Positions 26,327 to 36,482 are shown, counted from the stretch's first letter. The stretch: 64,000 nt of DNA from Kuafuiihalomonas sp050331295 (GCA_050331295.1 JBHJGZ010000006.1:620001-684000), one strand, 5' to 3'. Translations and numbers: made by a program. Notes: generated by a model from the letters alone, not told the origin.

Positions 26327-27196
26327 TCAGAAGTTGTACTTGAGGGGGATGTAGAACCCAATGCCAGGAATGAAGGCATCGTTGTTCGTGATGCCGTGAA
26401 ACGAGGCCACCGCTCCCACCGCAAATCCCTCGAGCCGCGTGTAGTATTCGACCCCGAGCCCACCGGAGAATTGGGCCCCGATGACCCGCTCTCCAGGCAC
26501 GCCATCACCCGACGGGGCTTCACCGACGATCGGGACACCCCCATCGGTGGCGGGCACGTCCGGATTCGGCGCATTGAGCGAGACGCCCACGTCTCCGTGA
26601 ACCAAGAGCCCGAATCGCGGGCCAAAAAAGTAGGTGTAGTCCACGGCGGCCCCAAACTGAAAGGCCTCCACGTCGCCCGGCACCGTCGCCGCATCCCCTG
26701 CCGCCTCCGGCGTCTGAAGCGATTCGGGGAGGCGGACGGACGAAGCACTGAAAATGCCGGTGAACCGGGCCCCGACCGCCAAATTGTTTCGCAGGCTGTG
26801 CCACACGTCTCGACCCACGGTGATGCCGACCAAAGGCTGGACGTTGCCCACCGTGTTGTCCGAGATGGCACCGGTCACCGGGTCGACGTCGAAGCCGCCG
26901 AGACTGAAGAACCCTCCGATATCTGCCCGGGCGAACCAGCCGTGTCGAACGCGAAAGTCTGCTTGCGCTCCAGAGGAGGATGTCGGGGTAGGCGGAGGCT
27001 CGACCTCATCGGCCGGAGCGCTGGGCTGGACGGGTCCGCGACCGTCTGTGGGCGGAGCTCTCGGCTCTTCCTCTTCTTGTAGGAGAATGACGTCTTCGTC
27101 TTCGGGAACCTGTTGCGCCCGAGTCTCGTTCGAGACCGCCATCATGCCAGCCGTCGCAAGAAGGATTGTCAACGCCGACGCCCTCGCAGTCTCCAT
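26327..27196 (-). CDS. Outer-membrane beta-barrel protein
   Basis: A 289-residue protein (a start at ATG 27214 would add six residues). A signal peptide ends near NETRAQQ, then an acidic and proline-rich segment of about 50 residues precedes an eight-strand-like barrel that finishes in the aromatic C-terminus PLKYNF, typical of outer-membrane insertion. It follows the AgmX-like gene by 58 bases on the same strand, where the Nfs operon of Myxococcus has an extra last gene; equivalence is a guess. It is also almost contiguous with the DUF697 gene. Confidence 0.7.
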   Translation of the reverse strand: METARASALTILLATAGMMAVSNETRAQQVPEDEDVILLQEEEEPRAPPTDGRGPVQPSAPADEVEPPPTPTSSSGAQADFRVRHGWFARADIGGFFSLGGFDVDPVTGAISDNTVGNVQPLVGITVGRDVWHSLRNNLAVGARFTGIFSASSVRLPESLQTPEAAGDAATVPGDVEAFQFGAAVDYTYFFGPRFGLLVHGDVGVSLNAPNPDVPATDGGVPIVGEAPSGDGVPGERVIGAQFSGGLGVEYYTRLEGFAVGAVASFHGITNNDAFIPGIGFYIPLKYNF

Positions 27197-27254
27197 CCCG
27201 GAAAGACCTAGCACGAGGCCTTCCGGAAGGCTCCCGCATTTTCCTGGGCCGCAT

Positions 27255-28697
27255 TCAGGTGGACGAGAAAACGAAGGGATAGGTGACCACGACGATGCCG
27301 CCGCCCCGAGGCCGAGGAAACTGAAGGGACTTCATCACGCCAGCCACACATCGCTCCACCACCTGATTGTCCATGGACGTCTCTCGAACCGAGGACCGCG
27401 CCACCGATCCGGTCGGCGCGATGGTAAAATGAACCGAAACCTTGCCCCCGAGGTCCGGGTCCGCGTTCAGCTGCTTCTCGTAACAGTATCGAAAGCGCGG
27501 GAAGTTCTGTCTGATCACCCGCGCGATCTCTTCCCTCGACAAGCTGCCTTTGACCACCGTGCGCCCGGGGATGATGCGCGTGCGGCCCTTCCCTCGTCCT
27601 CCGAGGTCGATGTTTCCATCGCCGCCGGTTCCCCTTCCGCTTCCTCCGCCGAGACCACCGATCCCGAGGGACGTGCCGCCACCCCCGGCGCCGGTGCCCC
27701 GACTTCCGAGGCCCCCCGCTCCGCCCGCATCACCCAGGCTCCGTCCCTTGAGCCCCCCCATGGCATCGTTGATTCCGGTGCCAAGACCTCCGGGCCCGAG
27801 CACGTTGGACACCGCGCCCCGACCTCGAAGTCCCTTGAGTAGACCCGAATTCATGGCGATCCTGCGGTCGCGCTCACGCTTTTCGGCGTCGACGGTCGGG
27901 GCACCCGGCTTGGAAGGCGCCCTATCGAGTCGCGGCCGGTCCCGCCGCCCGAACCGGCCTTCGTCGCCGCGCGCCCGCCCACCGCTCTTTCCGGAAAGAT
28001 CCTGCCGCGATGTTCGCTTCTCCTGGGAGAGCTTCAGTCTCATCTCGGCGAATCGATTCCGGTTGCGTACGATGTCTTCCACCGGGGTCTGTTTGGGTCC
28101 GGGTACGAAGAAGGTCGCCAACACGAAGAACACGTGGAGAAGCGCGGAAAGGGCGAAAACAAACGGGAAGGCTCGGTCCATGACTTTGGCCGGGCCGAGC
28201 ACCCCGTCCCCTCGCACGTACTCGGCCACGAAGGTCAGGGTTCCAACCTTGAACGCAAGCCGCTCCCCGAAGCGAAGCGTATACACACCCGCCGGAAACG
28301 GCGCGTCGGCGGCGGCCAGCGGAATCTCGCGCTGGACCCGACCATCGGCGCCTCGGAGCGCCGCCGTCGCATGGGCTGGCACCACCACCGTGGCCTCCTG
28401 GCCCTCGTTGACGGCGACCGTCCAACGCTCGACCGGCAAGACGCCCTGCACGGCCAGATCGGTGTCGGGTCCCGCCACCGGTCCCACGCGAATCGCGCGG
28501 GGCCGCGAAGTCAGGCTCGAGTCCACCACCGTGTCCCCCCACAAGACGGTGACCTCGAGGGCGTGCTGGTCTGCGGTCGGGCGATTTTCTGCTTCGAGCT
28601 CCGCGCTCAGGAGACGGAGGTCGACGTCATCTTCGGCCGTCACCATGCGGTTTCCGTGGGAAATGTGGACGGGACGACCACGGACGTCCAACCGCAA
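27255..28697 (-). CDS. TonB-like protein with AgmX/PglI C-terminal domain (GltG/GltJ/NfsG type)
   Basis: A protein of 480 residues, or 463 if ATG 28646 is the start. The first 160 residues are predicted beta-rich and cytoplasmic. One transmembrane helix follows (FVFALSALLHVFFVLATFF), then a periplasmic stretch that is basic and later glycine-rich (about 290-375), and a C-terminal AgmX/PglI domain (ARVIRQNFPRFRYCYEKQL to GGKVSVHFTI). In Myxococcus, GltG, GltJ and NfsG have this layout and link the inner-membrane proton-driven motor AglRQS to outer-membrane parts. Motor genes are not in this window. This is the protein that best fixes the identity of the whole string of genes. Confidence 0.85.
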   Translation of the reverse strand: MRLDVRGRPVHISHGNRMVTAEDDVDLRLLSAELEAENRPTADQHALEVTVLWGDTVVDSSLTSRPRAIRVGPVAGPDTDLAVQGVLPVERWTVAVNEGQEATVVVPAHATAALRGADGRVQREIPLAAADAPFPAGVYTLRFGERLAFKVGTLTFVAEYVRGDGVLGPAKVMDRAFPFVFALSALLHVFFVLATFFVPGPKQTPVEDIVRNRNRFAEMRLKLSQEKRTSRQDLSGKSGGRARGDEGRFGRRDRPRLDRAPSKPGAPTVDAEKRERDRRIAMNSGLLKGLRGRGAVSNVLGPGGLGTGINDAMGGLKGRSLGDAGGAGGLGSRGTGAGGGGTSLGIGGLGGGSGRGTGGDGNIDLGGRGKGRTRIIPGRTVVKGSLSREEIARVIRQNFPRFRYCYEKQLNADPDLGGKVSVHFTIAPTGSVARSSVRETSMDNQVVERCVAGVMKSLQFPRPRGGGIVVVTYPFVFSST

Positions 28698-28779
28698 CCC
28701 ACGCCGGGGTCTCCTTCATCCGCGCGGTCGAGCACCGGGTGGAGCAAGGCCTGCGACCCATCCCGCGGGTGTTCGCGAC

Positions 28780-29112
28780 CTAGAGCGCGTCGATGGAGTG
28801 CTGCAGTTCGGGGAGAAAGTTCGCGCGGGTCTTCAGCAACGACTTGAAACGGGTTTTCCGTCGATTGAGCAGGTAGGCTCCCTGCGGCTTCGTCAGCTCG
28901 CCCTGAATCGTCACGTCCGAGAAATCGATGACCGTCTTCTGCTTGTAGACCGTTCGATCTGCTTGTCGGATGACGTCCTCCTCCTGCGCCCACGCCGCGG
29001 CGGGTGCCGTCCATGCCGCGAGCAACATCAGAAGACAGGTGACGGAACGCAAGACGCGGCCCGGAACCGGAGCAGAGCAAACCACGGGGGTCATGGGCTT
29101 GTTCAAACGCAT
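28780..29112 (-). CDS. Small exported protein (NfsF/GltF position)
   Basis: About 110 residues from ATG 29112 (29094 is an alternative). A signal peptide with cleavage near APAAAWAQE leaves a mature protein of about 70 residues containing the strand-like VIDFSDVTIQGEL and a basic helix. It sits between the TPR lipoprotein and the AgmX-like gene, the position of the small F gene in Nfs/Glt operons. I do not recognise the sequence itself; the call rests on position and size. Confidence 0.65.
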   Translation of the reverse strand: MRLNKPMTPVVCSAPVPGRVLRSVTCLLMLLAAWTAPAAAWAQEEDVIRQADRTVYKQKTVIDFSDVTIQGELTKPQGAYLLNRRKTRFKSLLKTRANFLPELQHSIDAL

Positions 29113-29213
29113 GCTCGAGCTCACGTTCATGCCGGATCTTGGCCGGCTTCGCCAGATTTCTGTGGTTAAGATTCCTACCCGGACCCAGCCTGGGTCCGCC
29201 GGACTTCTTCAAA

Positions 29214-30560
29214 TTACGCATCGCCCGACGCATTCTCGAAAGACGCCCGCCCCGATTCCGCATTCCGGTCGGGTAGAACGGTTTGCGGGCCCGGCTCCGA
29301 CGACGGACCCTGGTCCGGAATTCCGCTCCCTCTGGCTGCCTCATTCCCTCCGGCTGCCCCATTCCCTCCGGCCGGCCCGCCCGACGGGCCCTCCGACATC
29401 TCGATCTGCAGCTCGATCCCCTTCAGTCGACCGCAAAAGCCGTCGTAGTCTTCGGGCCCACATTCGATGTTCTTCCGAGCCTGAATCTCGCGGGCGTACG
29501 TCAGGGCCTTTTCAAGCTGGCCCGCCTCGGACGAGACCACCATCAACTGAAACAAGACCTGATCGTCATCCCCGCTGGGCGTTTTCTGATAGAGCGCACG
29601 GGCACGCTCCAAGGCCTTTACCGCGTCCGGAAGTCGGCGCTGGCCCTGATACGAAAAGCCAAGGTACGCGGCCATCTCGGCGCTCTCGGGAAAGCGCCGA
29701 GCCAGTCGAGCGTAGGCGCCAGCAGCACGATCGTAGTCCCGGTGCGCCAGGGCCAACGAACCCAGGTTGAAGTTGGCCTCGAGATGGTCTTCATCCATCG
29801 CCACGGCGGCTTGGAATGCGGATGCAGCGCGGCTCGGGTCGCCGAGCAGCCGGTAGATCAAGCCGAGGTTCACGAGGATGTCTGCATCGGTTCGGCCTTC
29901 TGCTTCCGCCCACTGTTGGGCGGAGCGCCACAGACTCTCGGCCAGGCGGAGCTGTCCACGGTCCTGGGCGACGGCGGCCAAGTTCTTGTGGGCGTCTACA
30001 TTTCGCTCATCCCGCATGAGCACCTTTCGCGCCACGCGCTCCGCTTCGTCGAACGCCTGTCTCTGCCGCAGAATGATGGCGAGACTATTGAGAAGAGCCG
30101 GTTCGAACGGGTTCGATTCGAGCTCGGTGCGAAGCCGCGTCTCCGCCTCGGCCAGCTTTCCCTGGGCGCGCAGGACCGAGGTCAGGTTGACGACCGCTTG
30201 GAGATCGTCGGGGCGCTCGGCCAAGACCCGTCGATAATCGGCCTCGGCCGCGGGCCACCGTTCGAGGCGCTGATGAGCCAACCCGCGATTGTACAAAGCC
30301 ACCAGATTGTCTGGAGACGTGGCGAGGAGGCGGTCCAGCGCTTCGAGCGCTTCAGAAGACTTGCCTTCGGCCATGAGCCGATTTGCTTCCTTCACGATGG
30401 TTCTCGGCTCCACCGGGGCAGGCTTCGGTGCCGCCATCACCGTCTCTTTCACCGTGGTCGACGGCGAGGAGGCGCAGCCGGAGAGCAAGGCCGCCGACGT
30501 CACGACGTAGCAGGCCCAAACAGACTGCACGGGCAGGGCTCTGCCCGACCCCCGCATCAT
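29214..30560 (-). CDS. TPR lipoprotein (GltE/AglT/NfsE-like)
   Basis: A 448-residue protein starting at ATG 30560, which overlaps the upstream stop as ATGA and follows the purine-rich GGGAGGGTGG. A lipobox ends in ALLSGC, so the protein is lipid-anchored. About eight TPR units follow (VALYNRGLAHQRLERWPAAE and ANFNLGSLALAHRDYDRAA are examples). The last 50 residues are low-complexity Gly/Pro/Ala/Glu. In the Glt and Nfs machines the E protein is an envelope TPR lipoprotein that contacts the large TPR D protein, encoded immediately upstream here. The usual start upstream to 30800 is antisense overlap with that gene and is not used. Confidence 0.8.
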   Translation of the reverse strand: MMRGSGRALPVQSVWACYVVTSAALLSGCASSPSTTVKETVMAAPKPAPVEPRTIVKEANRLMAEGKSSEALEALDRLLATSPDNLVALYNRGLAHQRLERWPAAEADYRRVLAERPDDLQAVVNLTSVLRAQGKLAEAETRLRTELESNPFEPALLNSLAIILRQRQAFDEAERVARKVLMRDERNVDAHKNLAAVAQDRGQLRLAESLWRSAQQWAEAEGRTDADILVNLGLIYRLLGDPSRAASAFQAAVAMDEDHLEANFNLGSLALAHRDYDRAAGAYARLARRFPESAEMAAYLGFSYQGQRRLPDAVKALERARALYQKTPSGDDDQVLFQLMVVSSEAGQLEKALTYAREIQARKNIECGPEDYDGFCGRLKGIELQIEMSEGPSGGPAGGNGAAGGNEAARGSGIPDQGPSSEPGPQTVLPDRNAESGRASFENASGDA

Positions 30561-33500
30561 TCGGCCACCCTCCCGTTCTCCTGCTGCGCTCCCCGACCCG
30601 ATCGCCGCGCGGAGACGGAATCGGGCCGGAAGGAGACGGAATCGGAGGATGCCTTGGGCGGACCGGCTGCGGAGGCGGCGTCCGCCGGCTTGACGTCGGC
30701 GACGACGGAAAAATCCGCTCGCCGAAAACCGGGCTCGTGAAGGTCGGGAAAACGGGTCGGGTCGAAGCCCTTTAGACGTTCCTGGGCAGTCCGGGTGCAT
30801 CCGTCATAGAGGCCCAACTCGTACGCCTTCGTCAGGGCGCTGCGGTACGCGCTCACCGCCTTTTCTTCCGGCCCGGACGCCAACGCGTCGATCTCTGCCC
30901 GATAGATCTCCGCTTGGTCCAAGCTGAGTTGCCGCGGGACAGGAGCCGCCCGGAGCGACACCGCGAGCTCTTCGAAGACCTGACCGATCCGCGTCAGGGC
31001 ACAGATTCCGAAGGTCCCGTCCTCCAGGGCCAAGACCTGCACGTAGCGCCCCTCGGATGGACAGGGTGCGTCTGGCGTGGACACACAGGCCAGGCCCTGG
31101 GCTCGCCGAATCTTGCGGTCGAGGAGCCGACGATCGGGCCGGTCCAACTTCATGCCGAGGTATGCTTCGAACTCGGGCTCGATGAGTTCGAACTGTGCGT
31201 GCGCCGTCGCTTTCCTGACCGACGCCATGTTCTGGTCCGCGTTCGGTAGATTCGGAAACCGGTCCACAAGTTCCCGAAAGCCCCGAAGCGCATCGCGCTC
31301 TCGTCCCGCCTGGTGTCGGGAAGCAGCGGCTCGATAGCGCGCCAGGAAGCGGCGCGCGGGAACGGCGTCCGGAAAGCGCTTCAAGAATCGATTCGAGCAG
31401 ACCGTCACGTCCGGCCAGCGCTCAAGACGCTCGGTCAAAGCACAGACCTGCTCGTGCACCCGCTCGGCTTCGTCCCCTTTGGCGTACCGCTCCAGGTAGG
31501 TCTGAAATCGATCCAGCGATGCCTCGAAGTCGCCGAGTCGCTCGTGCTGGATCGCAGCATTGTAAAGAGCAACGCCCGCTTTGTCGTGTCGCGGGTGGGT
31601 TCGATGAAAGCTGTCATAGAGCTCGGCGGCGCGCCGATGGTCCGCGATCCTCTCGTAAAATTCGGCGAGCAAGAGATGGTTTCGTTGGACGAGCTCGAGC
31701 GGAGCGCTCTTCTCGGGAGCCCCGATGCCGGCGGCTTTCGTCTGGTGACGTCCCGCAGAACGAGAATCCTTCTCCGTCACCCGGGGTTCGTAGATCTTCC
31801 TAAACCGCTCCGCCATCCGGATTGCTCGGTCCAGTGTACGGGCGTTGCCATAGATCAGGACCGCCGACAGCGTCGCCTCATCCGCGTAGGTCGAATTCGG
31901 GTAGTCCGACTGGAACTGCTCGAAGCGTTCCGCTACCCGAGCCAGCGCCCGCTCGCGTTCGGCAGTTTCGGACAACGTCCGAGCCTCCTTTTCCGCCGAC
32001 TGGATCGAAAGATAGGTTGCACTCTCCAGGCGGTGCTGAATCCGCTGGGCAAACCTGCGGTCTCGACCCACCAGCTCGTCGTTGTCCTTGAAGCGAGCCG
32101 CGTAAGAGGTCAGTTCGGTCCATCGATTCTGGGCGTTCAAGGATTCGAGAATGAGGGACGCGGACCGCTTCGCGAGCGGATGTTTCGGATAGTTCTCGAT
32201 GATGTCGAAATACCGAGCTGCCGACTCGACGAAGTGGTTGTGCCGGTAAAAGACGTACGCTGCCTTGAACTTGATCGCCGGCAGCTCCTCGTCGTCAGGA
32301 CTGGCGATCGAGAAGTACAGGTCGCAAGCGTCGGCGAGAGCCTTCTCCGCCTCGGGAATCGGCACTTCGTCGTAGCGACCGCTGCGGTCGAGGGCGAGAT
32401 TCAATCGCGTGACCTGCCGATTCACGACACCCTTGTCTCGTTGTTCGGCGACCCGCTTCTTGCGGGTCACGTCGCCCTGAAAGCGCCCTTCCTTTACGAT
32501 CTTCTCGTAGGCGAGAATCTGACTGTAGGCGGCCTCGAGCTGGATCCGAGCCCGGCTCCGGTCCGACCCGACCTCTTCGGTCTGCCGTGCGACCTCGTCG
32601 TATTGCGCCGCCGCCGACGACCATTCTTCGAGGGCCCACAGAACTTCGGCATAGTAATAGCGCATCTCGAAGGCCGCCGGCAGCTCGCCGAACGCTTCGA
32701 GGTACCGAGCATAGATGTCGCGGGCCAGACTGTAGGTCTCCACGTCTTCTCGTTTCTGCGCCTCTCGATGATACTCGGTGACGAGGTTTCGAAGACTCGT
32801 TTCGGTCAGGTCACGGGCGTAAGTGGTCGCCTCGCGTCCCGCCTCCCCCCGGGCCACGTGGTGCTCGAACCACTCGGTGCCGGGTCGATACCGCTCCACG
32901 AGGCGCTCCACCTCCTGGCGCACCTGCAGCCTTTCGTTCAGGGAAGAAAAGGCGGTCACGACCTTTGATTGCAGAAGTGGAGCCCGTTCACTGAGGGGGT
33001 AGTCTCCCAAGAGGAGACGAAAGGTTTCGATCTGCAGCCGCCATTTTCCCTGCTCCCCGTACAGATTTCCGAGTCGCTCGGTATAGCGTACCGCCAGCTC
33101 CTCCCCGCCTTTGTTCTCAAAGTATGAGAAGGCACTCTCGACTTCGTCGACGTAGGAAAAAAAGCGAGCCAGGTCGTTGAGGGCTTCGGACTTGAGCTCG
33201 AGGGAACGGGCATGAGTGCTCTTCTCCGAGCGCTCGATGACTGTCTTCAATCTCTTGATCCCGTCGACGTATTCCTGCCGGTTGTAGTCGCACCAGGCCA
33301 GCTTGTACAAGGCATAGTCCGAGATGCGAGGCTCACTCGACCGGCTCGCCCTCTCGTAAGCCTGAAGGGCGGGTGCTAGCTGGTTGTCATTGAAGAAGTG
33401 CTCGCCCAGTTGCAGGTAAGCATCATCGACGAGATCGCTGGTCGGAAATCGCTCTATCAACGTCCGATACTTGGCCAAGGCCGAATCTGTACTTCCGACT

Positions 33501-34060
33501 TCGTATTCGTGCAGCGCGAGATAGAAGAGAACCTCATCGTTTCTCTCGTAGTCGGGGTAGGACGAGAGGACACGCCGATACAGCTGCAATGCGTTTTCCT
33601 TGATGCGTTCCGACTGGCGAAGATACGGACCGCGGGTTGGAGGTTGACCGAGCTTTCCCTGTTCGGACCATTTCCGATAGGCGGCCTCGAACGCCTCCAT
33701 CTCTTCGGCAAAACTACCCTTCGACTTCTCCCAGTAGAGTTCGGCGAGCCGAAAGATCAGCTCCGCCTTTCGGTCTTCCGAAGCGCCGGGGATCACTTTG
33801 GTCTTGAGCAGCTCGATGGTCTCTTCGCGCTTCGCCTTTGCTTTCTCGGAGAGGTCCACTTGCTCATCGCGGTCTGCCTGGACATCGAAGCTTCGGGGTT
33901 GGCTCCGCACGGTCACTTCGCTCTCGGAGGGCCCCACGGCGACGTTCGCGTCCTCCGTCGTGGTCTGACCGACCGCGGTTGAAGACGCATTCGAAGACAC
34001 CGCTCCCCAGCCCACGACGAGGGCGCCGATCCGCCACATTTGTCTCAACCTTGCCGTCAC
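30557..34060 (-). CDS. Very large TPR protein (GltD/AgmU/NfsD-like)
   Basis: A periplasmic or envelope TPR protein of about 1,160 residues. The start is GTG 34060 or ATG 34039; either gives a signal-peptide-like N-terminus (WRIGALVVGWGAV). Tetratricopeptide-like repeats fill almost the whole length: YRRVLSSYPDYERNDEVLFY, ALAKYRTLIERFPTSDLVDD and YDSFHRTHPRHDKAGVALY mark successive units. Size, repeats and position between a GltC-like and a GltE-like gene match the D subunit, which in Myxococcus is a large TPR scaffold of the motility or spore-coat machine. The stop overlaps the E-like gene. The frame upstream of 34060 overlaps the previous gene's end and is unlikely to be used. Confidence 0.82.
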   Translation of the reverse strand: MTARLRQMWRIGALVVGWGAVSSNASSTAVGQTTTEDANVAVGPSESEVTVRSQPRSFDVQADRDEQVDLSEKAKAKREETIELLKTKVIPGASEDRKAELIFRLAELYWEKSKGSFAEEMEAFEAAYRKWSEQGKLGQPPTRGPYLRQSERIKENALQLYRRVLSSYPDYERNDEVLFYLALHEYEVGSTDSALAKYRTLIERFPTSDLVDDAYLQLGEHFFNDNQLAPALQAYERASRSSEPRISDYALYKLAWCDYNRQEYVDGIKRLKTVIERSEKSTHARSLELKSEALNDLARFFSYVDEVESAFSYFENKGGEELAVRYTERLGNLYGEQGKWRLQIETFRLLLGDYPLSERAPLLQSKVVTAFSSLNERLQVRQEVERLVERYRPGTEWFEHHVARGEAGREATTYARDLTETSLRNLVTEYHREAQKREDVETYSLARDIYARYLEAFGELPAAFEMRYYYAEVLWALEEWSSAAAQYDEVARQTEEVGSDRSRARIQLEAAYSQILAYEKIVKEGRFQGDVTRKKRVAEQRDKGVVNRQVTRLNLALDRSGRYDEVPIPEAEKALADACDLYFSIASPDDEELPAIKFKAAYVFYRHNHFVESAARYFDIIENYPKHPLAKRSASLILESLNAQNRWTELTSYAARFKDNDELVGRDRRFAQRIQHRLESATYLSIQSAEKEARTLSETAERERALARVAERFEQFQSDYPNSTYADEATLSAVLIYGNARTLDRAIRMAERFRKIYEPRVTEKDSRSAGRHQTKAAGIGAPEKSAPLELVQRNHLLLAEFYERIADHRRAAELYDSFHRTHPRHDKAGVALYNAAIQHERLGDFEASLDRFQTYLERYAKGDEAERVHEQVCALTERLERWPDVTVCSNRFLKRFPDAVPARRFLARYRAAASRHQAGRERDALRGFRELVDRFPNLPNADQNMASVRKATAHAQFELIEPEFEAYLGMKLDRPDRRLLDRKIRRAQGLACVSTPDAPCPSEGRYVQVLALEDGTFGICALTRIGQVFEELAVSLRAAPVPRQLSLDQAEIYRAEIDALASGPEEKAVSAYRSALTKAYELGLYDGCTRTAQERLKGFDPTRFPDLHEPGFRRADFSVVADVKPADAASAAGPPKASSDSVSFRPDSVSARRSGRGAQQENGRVAE

Positions 34061-34089
34061 GTCGCCCGAAGCTTGGCGGATGCTGCGCC

Positions 34090-35595
34090 TCAATCGAAGA
34101 TCTCGGGGATGCACTCATCCGCGATGGAGTGCTGGTAATAGCCCAGCTCATCCACCCAGTACTCTCCTTGAAATGCCCAATACTGCTGTCGTCCAGGCAT
34201 TTCGAGAACCGGCCTCGGCCCCTTGGCGCGGGGCCCCTTCGTGATGTCTCTTCCCGCCTCCAACATCTTTCGTTCCGCATCGGCGGTTTCGAACTGAATG
34301 ATGCGGGCCTGATTCACGAAGTCCTCGAGTGCCGCGCTATGCCTTCGAATCAGGCTCTCCGTCAGGCGACCGGTAAGGGAAAGCCACTGCGCACGCTGTG
34401 CCACCAAAAGTTCGAGCATGATGCTTCGAAAGCGTGGGTTACGGAAGTCCCGCCGAGCCCTGGTGACCTCCTGATCGGCCCTCTGCAGCTGGTTCAGATA
34501 CCGCTGAAACTTGCCGTTACCCAGCACGCGAAGGCGGACGACATCGGGGAAGTCGAACGCGCCTTCCGTCATCACGGTCACGTACTCCGCGTCACCGATC
34601 TCACTGTCGAGCCACCTTCGGAGCGCATCCAGCATGGGCTCGTGGGTTCGAAAGAAGTCGTCCAAGGTTTTTCGGACCCGGTCGAAGTGGCACACCTGAA
34701 AATACGTCGTGGCCTTCAGCACGAACGACTCCGGCCGAAATCGTTCGTCGAAGTATGGCGAGTGCACGGAATGGACCGCACCCAGGGCTCGGCCGAACTG
34801 GCCGGTCTGAAAGTACGCCCATCCCGACTCATACAGAGCATCGAACCAATCGTCGGAGAATCGCGGAACGCTTTCGTACGCGCGAACGCTTCGGTCGAAG
34901 TCTCCCTGGGAATAGTAGGCCCTCGCCTTCCCCAGGATGGCCAGCCGCACCAGCTTCTCGTCCTCTTCCTCGTTCGAGCGCTGTAGAAGGCTTTGGATGT
35001 TGTCGAAGATCCTGATGGCTTGACCGTAATCTGCGGTTTCTCGAACCACCGCCGAGCGCACCGCGATGATGGCCAGATGGTACTGTGCCTTTACATAGTA
35101 GGGCGAAGTGGTGTCTGTGATCGCCGCGAAGAAACGGCTCGCGGTCTCGTAGTCCCGGTTCCGGTTCTCCAATAGTCCGATGAGATAATTGATGGCATTG
35201 AGATCATCGGCCTTCAGCTGCGCAAACGCATCGACGTAGCCTGCGTTGAGCACCTGAGGGATGACCAGAGTATCACCCAGGCGCTCCGCCACCCGAAGAA
35301 GTCCGGTTGCCGATCGGAGAAAGAAAGGGTGCGCGTCGCCTTGAGTGAAGACTTCCGCGTAGTACTGGAACGCCGGAAAAAGGTAGCCCGCCCGATAGAG
35401 GGACTGCGCCAAGTAGTACTCGGCTTGATACCGTTCCCGGCTCTCGGCATCGGCACCCTGAGCCAGCTCGAAGAACTGGTAGGCAGCCTCGGTGAAGTTC
35501 TTCGCGTTGTACGCCTCGCTGGCGCTGCGAATGCTTTGGGCGTGAGCCGAAGCGTCAAGAAGGAAGACCAGGCCAAAGAGCGTCCAAACCCTCAT
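34090..35595 (-). CDS. Exported TPR protein (GltC/NfsC-like)
   Basis: A 501-residue protein from ATG 35595, overlapping the upstream stop (ATGA). A signal peptide (RVWTLFGLVFLLDASAHAQS) is followed by TPR-like helices (AYNAKNFTEAAYQFFELAQG, YYLAQSLYRAGYLFPAFQYY) and a helical C-terminal half. GltC and NfsC are periplasmic TPR proteins that work with the two barrels A and B, whose likely genes lie immediately upstream. The frame further upstream to 36132 is an antisense extension. Confidence 0.78.
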   Translation of the reverse strand: MRVWTLFGLVFLLDASAHAQSIRSASEAYNAKNFTEAAYQFFELAQGADAESRERYQAEYYLAQSLYRAGYLFPAFQYYAEVFTQGDAHPFFLRSATGLLRVAERLGDTLVIPQVLNAGYVDAFAQLKADDLNAINYLIGLLENRNRDYETASRFFAAITDTTSPYYVKAQYHLAIIAVRSAVVRETADYGQAIRIFDNIQSLLQRSNEEEDEKLVRLAILGKARAYYSQGDFDRSVRAYESVPRFSDDWFDALYESGWAYFQTGQFGRALGAVHSVHSPYFDERFRPESFVLKATTYFQVCHFDRVRKTLDDFFRTHEPMLDALRRWLDSEIGDAEYVTVMTEGAFDFPDVVRLRVLGNGKFQRYLNQLQRADQEVTRARRDFRNPRFRSIMLELLVAQRAQWLSLTGRLTESLIRRHSAALEDFVNQARIIQFETADAERKMLEAGRDITKGPRAKGPRPVLEMPGRQQYWAFQGEYWVDELGYYQHSIADECIPEIFD

Positions 35596-36482
35596 TCGGC
35601 GGCGCCTCCGAACAGAATGCTCAAGCCCACGTTCGCATACACGTTGTTGCGAATCGTATCCGAAAACAGAAGCGTGGGAGAATCTTCCGCCGGACGAAAC
35701 ACGCGGGAGGCAAAGACGTAATCTCGAACCTCGGCCCGCAGCCCGAAGCGCTCCGTGAAGTAGAAGCGAAAGCCACCTCCGAACACCGCCATCGGCCGAA
35801 GCGTATCGGGCTCGTAAACGACTTCGTCTCCCGCATCGACGTCGATGCTGGGACAGCTCGCCGGGTCGAACCCGCGGTTCGGATCGAGGTCTACTTCGTC
35901 CAAGGTGGGCGTACATTGAACCCGGGTCTGACCCATCGCCACGCCCGCGTTGACGTAGAAACTGAAGTTGCCGAGGGAAACGCCCGCCACTTCTACCTTG
36001 CCATAGATGGGGCTCCACTGCAGGCCGACTCCGGCGGTCCACCGGAGCTGGGTCACGCTCGCGTAGGGAGGAACCAAGCTGACGCGGTCCAACAATTCCT
36101 GGGTGGTCGCGGACTCGTCGGGAAAGAGCCATCCCCCGAACAGTTCGACCCCGAAGCTTTCCGCCAGGTGATAGGTGAGGCTCACGCTCGGCGCGTAGCT
36201 TCGGACAAAGCGGTCATTGAACAGGGCGGAGAACAGAAGCGAGACCTCCAGCCGCTCTTTGACCAGGTACGCCTTTCGCTGGACCGCGAAGATGGTCTCT
36301 TCGTCGTCGGCGATCCTCGCGAAGTCGAGTCCCGAGGGGGGGACGTCTGAATACTCGAGTTCGTCGAAGGCCTCCACCGAAGGGTCGTCGTCCACCTCGC
36401 TTTGGGCGCGCGCATCCCGGCACTCCAGAGCAACGAAGGCGACCACGAAACATAGGCAAGGTCCATTCAGCTTCGAGTGCAT
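35592..36482 (-). CDS. Outer-membrane barrel (GltB/NfsB-like)
   Basis: A 296-residue protein from ATG 36482, with a signal peptide ending near DARAQSE, an acidic stretch of about 40 residues and a beta-barrel with periodic aromatic strands (FSFYVNAGVAMGQTRVQ, FGGGFRFYFTERFGLRAEVR). It ends in SILFGGAAE. GltA and GltB (NfsA, NfsB) are paired outer-membrane barrels encoded side by side; this gene and the next show the same arrangement and have the same strand pattern (ITFTPLYGRISF-like in one, WSPIYGKVEV in the other). The frame extending to 36878 is antisense to the neighbour. Confidence 0.75.
   Translation of the reverse strand: MHSKLNGPCLCFVVAFVALECRDARAQSEVDDDPSVEAFDELEYSDVPPSGLDFARIADDEETIFAVQRKAYLVKERLEVSLLFSALFNDRFVRSYAPSVSLTYHLAESFGVELFGGWLFPDESATTQELLDRVSLVPPYASVTQLRWTAGVGLQWSPIYGKVEVAGVSLGNFSFYVNAGVAMGQTRVQCTPTLDEVDLDPNRGFDPASCPSIDVDAGDEVVYEPDTLRPMAVFGGGFRFYFTERFGLRAEVRDYVFASRVFRPAEDSPTLLFSDTIRNNVYANVGLSILFGGAAE

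Noticed and set aside
27550..29169. 539-codon open frame on the plus strand
   Set aside because: Antisense to the AgmX-like gene; Pro/Ser/Arg-rich with no domain.
31313..32968. 551-codon open frame on the plus strand
   Set aside because: Antisense to the large TPR gene, whose repeats are unmistakable.
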